DNA of 64,000 nucleotides, taken from NCBI GenBank assembly GCA_003550325.1, contig QKWP01001233.1, positions 16,428 to 80,427 of the forward strand, read 5' to 3'. The position numbers and the translations under genes were made by a program. The notes beneath the pieces were generated by a model that was not told the origin of the DNA, did not search any database, and worked only from the letters and a program-made list of their open reading frames with translations. This DNA comes from Gigaspora rosea. Taxonomy: Eukaryota > Glomeromycota > Glomeromycetes > Diversisporales > Gigasporaceae. Numbering within the stretch: the first letter of the stretch is position 1; the number at the start of each line of letters is the position of its first letter. Below are positions 33,355 to 44,578 of this stretch, one piece after another.

Positions 33355-33549
33355 TCATAGCAATTGATCGGGGACTGTGGCATACTCTCGTGACATTGAT
33401 TCGATCGGCCAATTTTTCCAGATGACAAAATTTCCCGTGAAGCAATTTTGTGGGACTAAAACGAGAAGATCATTGGTCATCTGTGTACTGGCAATAACAC
33501 TGAAAATGAAAATGATATAAAGTATCAAAAATCTAATTAATTTGACCAA
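33355..33549 (-). CDS. candidate small secreted protein
   Basis: A 64-residue frame starts MVKLIRFLILYIIFIFSVIA, a clear signal-peptide-like hydrophobic segment with a small-residue (VIAS) cleavage site, followed by TQMTNDLLVLVPQNCFTGNF and VIWKNWPIESMSREYATVPD, then QLL-stop. The mature part is polar with two Trp and one Cys. It resembles the N-terminal part of a larger secreted protein, since an alternative frame continues past the stop into the tandem repeat. Splice-acceptor-like sequences (TTTTCATTTTCAG, CTCGTTTTAG) lie inside, so the true exon structure may differ. I do not recognise a family. No expression signal can be judged from sequence. Confidence 0.35.
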   Translation of the reverse strand: MVKLIRFLILYIIFIFSVIASTQMTNDLLVLVPQNCFTGNFVIWKNWPIESMSREYATVPDQLL

Positions 33550-34139
33550 TTCAATGTTTTAATGTTTAATGCTAAGTAATGCTATCAATAAAATTAGAAT
33601 TTAAAGTGCACAAACTTTACTCACAGATACTTATTTGACGTAACATATATAATAGAAGTGCCTCATGATTTATCGTAATATAAAATATTTATGATATACT
33701 CAATCATACTTCTCATAGATAATAAAAAAAACTATTCTAATACTTTGCAACACATTATACCTAATGATGAATTTACTAATACTGAGTACTATGCACTTAC
33801 AAAAATAGCTCATATTATGTTATTTTGCTATATTACCATCATCATTATAAATAAATTTTGATTCTTACATGAAAATAAGAGGATAAATGGTACAGAGTAA
33901 TACCGAGAACGAAAGTTCTCACGTCAATTGTTGAATTTATTATTTTCTATATTGCCTAACATTTTACATTATTGAATTATGATATCCGAATATCGTTTTT
34001 AATACTGTAAAATTATAAAAAATCCAAAGTTAACTAGAGCTAACATCCCTAGTGTACCACTAAAAAAAAGTTGCGTATCTGAGTTTAAAGTTCCCTGAAT
34101 GAAAGTTTTTTATATACATAAAATTCGAATAAGTTTGTC
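33550..34139. other. AT-rich spacer, nothing recognised
   Basis: No coding or repeat structure supported. Confidence 0.5.
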
Positions 34140-34144
34140 ATATA

Positions 34145-35823
34145 CCCTATAAGAAAAGTGGTTCGGGGTATGGTACGGGAAATCAGTGTATATGCACGGG
34201 ATGGTACGGACCATGTGGCACGTATAGGCACGTTTTACGGAATGGCACGATTAAAAATGACACGGATACTACGGTAATGGTGTGGAACGTTATATTACGT
34301 CACACGGAATGGCACGTATTCGGTGGCACGCATATGCACGTTGTACACTCCCCTGACAAAAGTTACGGGATTTGTAATAATCATGACGATCTAATTTTTT
34401 TATATGAGAATCGGTCTTTGTGCAATAAGTAATGTTGTTTGCTATAACGATTTGCACATAATATAAGAATTTTAGAAAATTTTATTGAAAATATTTTGAT
34501 ATTTTAGACGTTTGTAAACAAAAAAATAATTGAAATTATTATATCTCAACGCATTCTTGAACCCTTTGGAATTTTTTTATGAAAATTTAACCCTATATGC
34601 TTTAGAACCTAGCGAACAACTTTAATTAAGTAGATAATTAGTGTTAACAATATAGTTGTTCCAGGAATAATGTATTTTAATAAAATTTTCAATTTTAAAA
34701 AAATACTATTTTTTGTATCTTAAAATTCTTATATAATGGAACATTGTAAAATTTATAAAAATATGATTTTAAAATACAATATACATATTATATTATATTA
34801 TATTATATATTATTTATTTTATTAGATTATTTCAATATAAATTTTACAATGTTTCATTATATAAACTTTTAAGATGCAAAAAATAGAATTTTTTTAAAAT
34901 TGAAAATTTATTAAAATACAACATTTCTTAACATTAATTATCGACTTAATTAAAGTTGTTCGCTAGGTTCTAAAGCATATAGGGTTAAATTTTCATAAAA
35001 AAATTCTAAAGGGTTCAAGAATGCGTCGAGATATAATAATTTTAATTATTATTTTTTATTTATTGTTTACAGACGTCAAAATAACAAAATATTTTCAAAA
35101 AATCTTAATAAAATTTTCTAAAATTCTTATATTATGTGCAAATCGTTATGGCAAACAACTTTACTTATTGCACAAAGACCGATTCGCATATAAAAAAAAT
35201 GGTTTTTATATGTAGCTACGATCACAACAAATAAGGTTAGATCGTCATGATTATTACAAATCCCGTAACTTTTGTCAGGGGAGTGTACGTGATGGCACGT
35301 CAAATTATACGGAATGGCACGTGTTAAAAATGTCACGTGCTGGCTCGTTTCACAGAGTACTACAAGAACGAAGGATCACAAACGAATTTTTTTTAAAAAA
35401 AGTTGCAATATCTCAAAAACTCGCAAGTAAGCCTGCTCTGGTATCTTAAGGAAAAAGATTCCTTGCAGGATTTTACACATTTGCAGTTGCTTTTGCTTCC
35501 AGATATGTACATACTTCAACTATTATCCGGTCCTCTTCTAATAAAATGTCTATTGGAAAGTGGACCATAAATTTATATTTACTTACCCGTTCCACTCACG
35601 TGCCATCACACGTGTCAATTGGCTTAGTAAACTGCTACAAAAGGCACGGACGATTTACGTGATTTCACGTTAAATTGGCACGTGTATACGGATCAACACG
35701 GTCCGCCGATTCCCGTGCCTACTCGAACCATGCACGTGCAAACCCGACCCATAGCACGTGCCACTTGACCACGTGCCTATACACTGATTTTCCGTGCGAT
35801 CCCAGACCACTTTTCTTATAGGG
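34145..35823. mobile_element. TIR element with CACGG-rich arms and 5-bp target duplication, interrupted by a foldback
   Basis: The ends are inverted repeats CCCTATAAGAAAAGTGGT, and the match continues with variants of ACGGRAAATCAGTGTATA. ATATA flanks both sides (34140-34144 and 35824-35828). Arms are dense with CACGT, GGCACG and TACGGAATGGCACG in inverted relation. Without the nested foldback (34346-35285) the element is about 737 bp and non-coding. Termini and arm words resemble the element at 9724-11445. The superfamily is unclear. Confidence 0.8.
34346..35285. mobile_element. long foldback (Tc1/mariner-like) element with TA target duplication
   Basis: The ends CACTCCCCTGACAAAAGTTA (continuing CGGGATTTG) are inverted with near identity, and TA flanks both sides (34344-34345, 35286-35287). 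The inverted arms are about 430-460 bp each and meet at an AT-rich centre near 34800, so almost the whole element can form one giant hairpin. It is inserted into the CACGG-rich element at 34145-35823. A small frame at 35021-35215 is just arm sequence. Confidence 0.9.
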
Positions 35824-35828
35824 ATATA

Positions 35829-37418
35829 GATTAATTTCTTCGATTATTGCAAAATTTTCATGTTACTCTGACAATATTAATTACATTATTTGTATTTTTA
35901 TTTTTTCCACCCATGCTTTCTTGAAATTTCAAACTCTTTAGGTCATCAACCATTCATTCAATCAGTTTAAATTTGATTTAATATTGTTCAATTATTAAAT
36001 CGCAAATGGATTATACAATATATTTAGTATTTTTAACAGCCGTTTAATATTTCAACTGTACTTTACTTATTACTGGAATTTTTTTCATTGACTATCTTGT
36101 CAACATTTATTTCATTATCTGAAATTGGATTCATGTCTTTTACCATAAAGTTGTAAAATTGTTGCTATCTCTTATTAATTTGCCTTTAATTAGCTTCCGA
36201 ATAATTTGGTCGTTATCACATTTATTGGAAGTTTAATATATTAGAAATAAATTCATAATTTATAAAAAAACAAAGCAATTTTCATCATTCCAACAGATGA
36301 GGCAAGGTATTACTCATAAATCTTCTGTTTTTTAATATAAGGCGTATAGACAAATAAGCTGAATACGTTCAACCATATTTTTGTCTTGTTTATAACTTGT
36401 TTCAACAGCATTTTCCCATTCTAATATCTTAGCACCTTGGTATATTTTTCGACCAATAATAAGGTAATTGCATCAACTTTTCGCAGTACTTAAACATTTC
36501 ACTGGATATTGTGCAGTATAATTAACAAATAGTGCTAAAATGAGAAGTAAAAAAAAAAAATTGGTTTGATTAAAAATTATCGTTTTTTACTGTGTAATTA
36601 ACAGTTAAACTGCATTTTAAGTTTAAGTTCAGTTACGTGACTTTTTTAGGGAAATATTAGATCCGTATCCAGTGCTGATTAGTTAAATAAATTGGATATT
36701 CGTCTGTCTTATTACTGTATTTGTTTTTGCTAATTTATGCATTACAAGCTGTCTGTTGTCTATTTGTAATCTTTCGCTTATCCTTTTTTCGATTAAATAA
36801 TGTCATATTCATTTCTTTGATGAAGGTCTTTCTCAAGATTTTTCCCAACTTATAGAAGATGTTGTTATAATATTATTATTCAAGCTGGAAGATCAAATGA
36901 TTTAAAGCAATTTTATATTCTAGATCTTTTTTATTTTACGTAACAAATTTACGGAAAATAAAATGATACTATAGTTTTCTCCGAAGTAAATACCGTATTT
37001 TTTGTGATCATTCAGTATATTGATTTTTATGTGATTTCCTCTGCAGACCCTTAATTTATCGCCCAAATTTTAACCATTTTCTTTAAAGATATATTTACAC
37101 AGAAGTTCTTGATTTAACTAATCAATCAAGCTTCGTTACCGCTGATCTTGCCAAAAAACTACCGTATATCCAAAACTAAGTAATCTATGTAGTCACTTCC
37201 TACATACATATCGTGTTAATTAAATAAATTTTTTGTTGTTTTTTTTTTATATAATAGATAATGATTCATCTTGACTACTTATTAATCTCGTCAACGTTTT
37301 ATACACGGTCATTTAACTATAAAGTTGTAGTATAATTCAAGATTATTATTTGTACGAACCCGAATTTATTAATTGAATTAGAGGACTTTACATTTTGGTG
37401 AAATGAAGAACATTCAAC
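35829..37418. other. AT-rich stretch without recognised genes
   Basis: No supported gene. TACCGTATTTT words near 36992 and 37153 resemble the tip of the MITE at 37421 and may be decayed relatives. Confidence 0.45.
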
Positions 37419-37420
37419 TA

Positions 37421-37533
37421 CCGTATTTTCGCGGAATAACGCGCCGGGGCATATTTCTAATTTTGGCCCGGATTAAGCTTAATTCGAGTCAAATTCGAAA
37501 TTATACCCTGCGCGTTATTTCGCGAAAATACGG
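37421..37533. mobile_element. 113-bp MITE with TA target duplication
   Basis: The ends CCGTATTTTCGCGGAATAAC (then GCGC) and the inverse GCGCGTTATTTCGCGAAAAT (then ACGG) match over about 25 bp with one difference. TA flanks at 37419-37420 and 37534-37535. The compact interior is GC-richer than the neighbourhood. Confidence 0.85.
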
Positions 37534-37910
37534 TAGCTATTTCATTTGAAAGAAAACCTTGCCGAATTTGATATTATAAAATGAAAAGATAATAATTGTC
37601 GCGGCTGATGCTGAAATTGGGGTCTCGATCTGAAACTATAAGCCTTGCTAAAATCCACATATACACTTTAAATATCAAAGCTACACCCAAACCCTACCTT
37701 AACCCTATAAGACAAAAACGAAAAAAAAATTTAAAATTCATATCAATAAGCCACCACAATAATTTTATGTTTTTTTTTAAAAAAAAACTTTTAGATCCAT
37801 TTTTATCTTATATTCAATTTAATGAAATACCTCGTTAAGATTTTTTTTTTTATATTGACCTTATAAAATGTTATCCGAAAATCTTTATGGAAACTTGACA
37901 ATTTATTTCA
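37534..37910. other. AT-rich spacer with CCCTA words
   Basis: At 37684-37710 a short tract ACCCAAACCCTACCTTAACC (then CTATAAG) is telomere-like but degenerate. No TIRs were found around it. No gene. Confidence 0.4.
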
Positions 37911-38250
37911 TGCCATATGAAAAGCAACCGCACTCTAAATTGCTACCATGCCATGGATTTGTTGATATCGATTCTGTTATTATTGAAGAAAATATTCTCT
38001 GATTATTTCTAGTTGGATCAAAAAAAAAAAAAATCTGAAAAGCTTTCTTAAAAGTTGATATTTTCATATCGAGAAAACCACTCATGGATTAATTCAGATA
38101 CTGTTTGTAACAAATGTAATAATATTTTAGCTTATAAAGGTCAAGGATTTTAATAAAATAACTGATTATATAATCCTTCAGATAGAAAAAATTATCATAA
38201 ATGTGACTGTATTGAATCTATTCATTTAACATCTGATAACAATAAGTAAG
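37911..38250 (+). pseudogene. remnant of an unrecognised Cys-containing protein
   Basis: In broken plus-strand frames the sequence reads MPYEKQPHSKLLPCHGFVDI, DSVIIEENIL, then after an A-rich interruption HSWINSDTVCNKCNNILAYK and, after a further stop, SDRKNYHKCDCIESIHLTSD. The CxxC and CxC pairs and ordered amino-acid use suggest a former zinc-binding protein rather than random AT-rich DNA. At least three stops or frame changes lie within it. I do not know the family. Confidence 0.35.
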
Positions 38251-38965
38251 CTAGATGATTTTTAAGATATATGTTGTATTTTTCACTAATTTAAAATTTT
38301 TATGAATTTTTTTTTGTTTTGGGATCTTCTAATGTACATAAACTAAGTCGTATAGATACCCTGAGAAAGAAATTTATTATCATAGTTATTTTGATGAGTT
38401 TTGATTAAAGATTATTTTCATTAAATGATCAGAGTGAAATTTGCTCGATACATAATTATGAAATCTTTATCCCTGTAGAAATTGAGACATTCAAGTGCAG
38501 ACGTCAACAGGTTAACTTATATTTGTTCTGAAAGAGTTTTGTTTTTTTTCATAATAAAACGTATGTATGTACTTTAAGCTTCATACTTAGGATCTGAACA
38601 AAAAAAACACAACCATTTATCCCATAACAGTTCAGGAAAACCAAGTTATAACATTAGGTAGAAAATCCATCAAGATTAGGAGTTTAATCAACACAACCTT
38701 GCTGATGTTATGAATCATTTTATTTGGTTAATAACAATATACAGTAACTCATAAGTTTGCGTATTCAACATTTTGAAATAAAAGTGTATACTATAAAAAT
38801 CTTGAAAAGCTAAAAAAAAAATAATAGTTGCAAATAAACTTTGATTACTTTCCAAAATTATTAATTGAAATGCAAATTTAAGTTTTGGGGACAAAATTTA
38901 TTATTGATTTTCTAATATTGAACCCTTCAAAAAATTATTTGCACTCCGATCTATAATAAAAATGC
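38251..38965. other. AT-rich spacer, nothing recognised
   Basis: No supported gene or repeat. Confidence 0.45.
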
Positions 38966-38969
38966 TATT

Positions 38970-40148
38970 ATTGGATTACACAAGTTTATTGTCCGGAGCG
39001 AAGCGAAGGACTTATATTTCTTTTACCCAGATAAATTTAATGTCTTCATCTTCAATAGAAAATTCATTTTCACTTTTCTTTTGTATTGATTTTCAGCATC
39101 CAAATATATTATTTTCCCGCCATCGTAACCCATTTTAAATTTCAGCACAATTTGGTTAACCCATTTTAATTTTATCAAATATTTTAGCTTTGTTGCATTT
39201 TTCTAATATGACATAATATATAAATTAATGCATGAGTCAAATATTCTATTGATTAGATGACTCACAATCGAAGTTCAAAATTTTCAAACTTTAGGGTATT
39301 TTACAAATCTGCCATAATTAGATCTAGTGCAAATTACCCTCAGCTTTGCTCCGGACTAATTATTATTATAAAACTCGAATCTCGAGTTCTGTTTATTTAT
39401 TTCTATATATTTAATTTTTATTTATTTACTTCTATAATTATTCATATTCGGGTTATATTATAGGATGAGTATAACGAATACTAACCTCTATTGATACTTA
39501 CTAATTTAACTATTACCAGTAGTGTTTTAATATACCTGGATCTTTAATCTACCTGTTATTTATATTGTTTCTTATAGTATACCGGGTCTACTACATTCCA
39601 CCAAAATCTTTATCTATATTACAGACCCGGTTCTGATTCATAGTGAGTCTACTATCTCGGGTGACCTTGTATATGAACTTATACGGTATTACAATATTTA
39701 AGTTTTATCTTACTATATAAAATATATACGTGATATGCATACATGCGTCTGGTGGTACTTCCCTCGTAGAAAAACGAATGAACTCAAATTATGAGCAAAG
39801 TTGAGAAAATTTTCAATACAAAATCTGAAAGTTTTGTTTAAATATTTGGAGTAAAACCTGCTCTCTGTATAATAGCTCTAATTAAAAATCGTTACATCGA
39901 ACTTTAAGAGTTAATTTATGATTTTCAGTATGACCCATATAACCTGGGCCAGAGCTCTAGCGCCATTTTCTGGTTATCACATGCGATGTTCTTACCTGTA
40001 ATGGTGTTTTTGAAGCGAAGTGCCGTGTGACTGTTCTACTTCTCGATAACATATTATCCTTTCACTTCGCACAAAATAGGAAATACTACATTGAATATTC
40101 TGATTGGTAAATAGCATGGCGGACAGACGTTTGTTTTAATATAATAGA
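38970..40148 (-). mobile_element. possible non-autonomous Helitron
   Basis: On the minus strand the sequence starting at 40148 reads TCTATTATATTAAAACAAAC followed by GTCTGTCC. It begins with TC after an A, as Helitron 5' ends do, and resembles Helitron tips I remember. Near 38980-39010 the minus strand carries a GC-rich stem GTCC-TTCGCTTCGCTCC-GGAC that could be the terminal hairpin, but a clean CTRR end is not seen. There is no Rep/helicase coding sequence inside. Both ends are weak individually. Confidence 0.3.
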
Positions 40149-41717
40149 TAGGCAACCAAAACTTAACTCTATCCTATAACATTTTACATTAATAATTTAA
40201 CTGTGAAAAAATTTTTATTAAATAGAACTAACAATTATTATAGTAATTACAAAAGAATCAAAAGCTACAAGTAAACTAAGAATGAAAGTAAAGAAGTTGA
40301 AGCCTTTATTAAAAAAAGAAGTTAAAGCCTTTATTAAAACAAAAACTAGAGCTCTAGATAAATCGGAATCCAAGATATTCTTTAAAAAGAATATAATTAC
40401 ATGCAAGATCAAATTAAAGATGCTTAATAATAATATTAAATATCATATATTCTCTATAAAGTACAAATATAATGATACCTACCTAAGTTAGTTTTGAACA
40501 AATGTTATATTATAGTTATAGTTTGATCTTGTATTTTTTTTTTAAAAATTGTAAAATTATTTATTTAATTTATTTTTTTAATTTTAATTAAAATAAGGTA
40601 TTAGCAAAATTTAAAGCTCCTAAAGCATTGAAAAGTGGGAGTGCTAAAATTATAGTCAAGTTATCAATTAGTATTATAATTGAAGTTGTATACTAGAGTT
40701 TCTATTTGAATTTATAAAAAAAAATATTTTTTAGTTTAAAAAAATTGCAGTTTGAAAAAACTAAAATAAATCTCAAAAAATTGAAAAACTATTGGTAAGA
40801 ATTTTGATACTAGATTACTTTTAATGGGTTTCTAATTAAATTGAATAGTAAAATTAATTATATGACCTACATATAACTCTAATATGTATCAATTTATTTT
40901 AATGTAAATAACAAATTACTATTAAATTGGTAGACAGAAATAATAACTTGATTTAATTCAAATGTTTAATTTCTTTAAAAAAAATTATATATATCAAATT
41001 GCAATACTTGTCCAACTCTTTTCACAAATTATTAAAGGCACTTAACAAACAAATTTAGATAATTTGATCTATAATAATTCTTTGGCATGTAGAATTTTTG
41101 TTATAAATCTAAATTTATCAAAAAATTACCTCAAGATTGTCAAAAGAAATTTAAGATATTGTTAATAAAATAAATAACATAATATCATATTTCTAATAGT
41201 TTTTTTTAGCTATATCAAGTAACTAATCAAATAATATTAGCTAAATAGGCTTTTGGTAAAGCAATTGTTAGTAAAATAAGTAATATATTATAAGCAAACC
41301 TAGAACTAATTATTATTATTTTTAAATAGAAGAGCATTTCTAAGATAATATTTAGTTATAATAATGATTTAAAGTTAGTTTCTGAGAACTTAATTAAAAA
41401 CTACTAGAAATAGAAAAATCAGATAAAAAATTAAGTTAAAAAGAAAGTTCACTTTAGAACATTATTTAAAAAAAGAAAAAATATTAAGAAATTTGTAGCA
41501 AAATTATTAACACATTGTTAGAAATTGATTTAAATTACTCAACTTACTCATGTTATAGAAAAATATTTGGAAAACTTAATATTATACAGCAATAGCAAAT
41601 TGTCTTAACTAAGTAAACAAAGTTACATATATCACAGAAATTTTAGCTCCAATTATAATAGCAATCATTGCCAAACTACCAATTTAAAAGATAAATTGGC
41701 AAAATATTTCTTTTAAA
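40149..41717. other. extremely AT-rich stretch without genes
   Basis: From here to the right edge no frame resembles a known protein. Open frames such as 40282-40491 are Lys/Ile/Asn-rich and typical of random AT DNA. Confidence 0.6.
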
Positions 41718-41726
41718 TTTTTATAA

Positions 41727-43593
41727 GAGTAAATCTATGGACCATCCCCCCTAAAATAAAAAAAATTAAAAAGTTTGAGCGAAGATATCTTGACAACCAT
41801 CTAACTAAATTCAATGAACTTTCTTTTATTTGAATTCTATGCATTCATAGAATTCAGATAAAAAAAAGTTCATTGAATTTAGTCAGATAGTTGTCAAGAT
41901 ATCTTCGCACAAAGTTAGAGAAAAATCAAAACGTCTATCAAAATAAAAGCTGCGCCAAGATTTTTTTAAAACTTTGAGCAAAGATATCTTGACAACCATC
42001 TGACCAAATTCGATGAATTTTTTTTTATTTTAATTCTATAAAGGCATAGAATTAAAATAAAAAAAAGTTCATCGAATTTGGTCAGATGGTTGTCAAGATA
42101 TCTTTGCTCAAAGTTTTAAAAAAATCTTGGCGCAGCTTTTATTTTGATAGACGTTTTGATTTTTCTCTAACTTTGAGTGAAGATATCTTGACAACCATCT
42201 GACTAAATTCAATGAACTTTTTTTTATTTGAATTCTATGAATTCATAGAATTCAAATAAAAAAAAGTTCATTGAATTTAGTCAGATGGTTGTCAAGATAT
42301 CTTCGCTCAAAGTTAGAGAAAAATCAAAACGTCTATCAAAATAAAAGCTGCGCCAAGATTTTTTTAAAACTTTGAGCAAAGATATCTTGACAACCATCTG
42401 ACCAAATTCGATGAATTTTTTTTTATTTTAATTCTATAAAGGCATAGAATTAAAATAAAAAAAAGTTCATCGAATTTGGTCAGATGGTTGTCAAGATATC
42501 TTTGCTCAAAGTTTTAAAAAAATCTTGGCGCAGCTTTTATTTTGATAGACGTTTTGATTTTTCTCTAAATTTGTGTAAAGATATCTTGACAACCATCTGA
42601 CTAAATTCAATGAACTTTTTTTTATTTGAATTCTATGAATTCATAGAATTCAAATAAAAAAAAGTTCATTGAATTTAGTCAGATGGTTGTCAAGATATCT
42701 TCGCTCAAAGTTAGAGAAAAATCAAAACGTCTATCAAAATAAAAGCTGCGCCAAGATTTTTTTAAAACTTTGAGCAAAGATATCTTGACAACCATCTGAC
42801 CAAATTCGATGAACGTTTTTTTATTTTAATTCTATGCCTTTATAGAATTAAAATAAAAAAAAATTCATCGAATTTTGTCAGTTGGTCGTCAAGATATCTT
42901 TGCTCAAAGTTGAGCTAATCTATGGACCATCCACATAGGTCTTGTTAAATGCCATCCTCCCAATCAAAATAAAAAATTTTAAAATTTTGATCGAAGATAT
43001 CTTGACAACCATCTGACTAAATACAATGAACTTTTTTTTATTTGAATTCTATGAATTCATAGAATTCAAATAAAAAAAAGTTCATTGAATTTAGTCAGAT
43101 AGTTGTCAAGATATCTTCGCACAAAGTTAGAGAAAAATCAAAACGTCTATCAAAATAAAAGCTGCGCCAAGATTTTTTTAAAACTTTGAGCAAAGATATC
43201 TTGACAACCATCTGACCAAATTCGATGAATTTTTTTTTATTTTAATTCTATAAAGGCATAGAATTAAAAGAAAAAAACGTTCATCGAATTAGGTCAGATG
43301 GTTGTCAAGATATCTTTGCTCAAAGTTTTAAAAAAATCTTGGCGCAGCTTTTATTTTGATAGACGTTTTGATTTTTCTCTAACTTTGTGCGAAGATATCT
43401 TGACAACTATCTGACTAAATTCAATGAACTTTTTTTATTTGAATTCTATGAATGCATAGAATTCAAATAAAAAAAAGTTCATTGAATTTAGTTAGATAGT
43501 TGTCAAGATATCTTCGCTCAAACTTTTAAATTTTTTTATTTTAGGGGGGATGGTATTTAACAAAACCTATGGGGATGGTCCATAGATTTACTC
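41727..43593. mobile_element. hairpin-array element, nine alternating palindromes, 9-bp target duplication
   Basis: The 9-mer TTTTTATAA lies at 41718-41726 and 43594-43602. The ends are inverted repeats GAGTAAATCTATGGACCATC followed by CCC. The interior is a row of nine near-perfect hairpins of about 130 bp, of two alternating kinds. H1 (arms GAAGATATCTTGACAACCAT and TCTGACTAAATTCAATGAAC, tip TATGAATTCATA) lies at about 41779, 42177, 42577, 42990 and 43388. H2 (arms GAGCAAAGATATCTTGACAA and CCATCTGACCAAATTCGATG) lies at about 41975, 42373, 42770 and 43187. Spacers (AAAATCAAAACGTCTATCAA, then AATAAAAGCTGCGCC) occur in both orientations, so hairpins are nested in larger palindromes. An extra copy of the terminal sequence lies at 42910-42985. 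No protein is encoded. Confidence 0.93.
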
Positions 43594-43602
43594 TTTTTAT
43601 AA

Positions 43603-44570
43603 TTTATTTATAAATTTTGATATCATTTAAATTATAAGGGAGAAGTGGAAAGACTTCAAGTCAAGCTTGAAATAATAATCATAGAAATAAAAAATACTTT
43701 ATGTTGTATATAACAATTAGTAACAAAGATCTAGAATTAGTAACCATAGAAATAAACCAATTATAATCAACCTCAAAGAAGAAAACTTCTAATTTAACAG
43801 ATTAGTATAGGATGCTAAATACACTTTTGAAAATTTTGCTAATAAAGCAAAATATAAAAAAGTTTGATTATAAAGACTTAATAAAGATATTTAGTTTTAA
43901 TTTAAAAAATAAGTTTTAACAAATTAATTAGAGCTTTTTTTTTATTTTTGCTTATTTGTTATATACAGTATATTAGAGCAGTACTTATTTGTTTATATTC
44001 TTTCAAAAGCAAAGAAAGGCTATTTTGTTTTAATAAAATAAAAAAGCAAATAGAGTTTCTTTTATTTGAATACAAGCCTAAAAAGGTATATGAATTAATA
44101 AAAATATAATTAGAATCACAGGTAGTTATACTGTTTTATTTTTATTTTACAAAATTCAGAAATTTGATTAAATATTTTAAGAGTATGATTATTACAATAG
44201 TTCTGGTTTTTATATTACAGACATACTAACAGGTATTTAAAAAAGGTCCAATACTAAAGAATACTACTAGCACAAAAATTAGTCAACTTATTTACTAAAA
44301 TTTAATTTCTATAAATAGATAATATTATAACAGCAAGATAAATATATTTTGCATATATTATTAATTAGGTGAAGCCAACTAGATTTTGTGTTTTATATTA
44401 CCTTCTCCACTCTTCAAAGAGGAGGGTGGTTCATATAGTAAAATTTTAAAAAATATTTTTACAAAAAAAAATTTTTCTGAATTGTACTATGACTATATTA
44501 GTCATACAATTTGTCATACAGATTACTAGGTAAATTTTTTACTATGAAATTTGAATGACCAACTTTTATA
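43603..44570. other. AT-rich spacer, nothing recognised
   Basis: No supported gene or repeat. Confidence 0.5.
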
Positions 44571-44578
44571 GTAAATTG

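Noticed and set aside
34800-35220. Small gene in the 34-35 kb region (frame at 35021-35215)
   Set aside because: The sequence is the right arm of a 940-bp foldback and is mirrored by the left arm.
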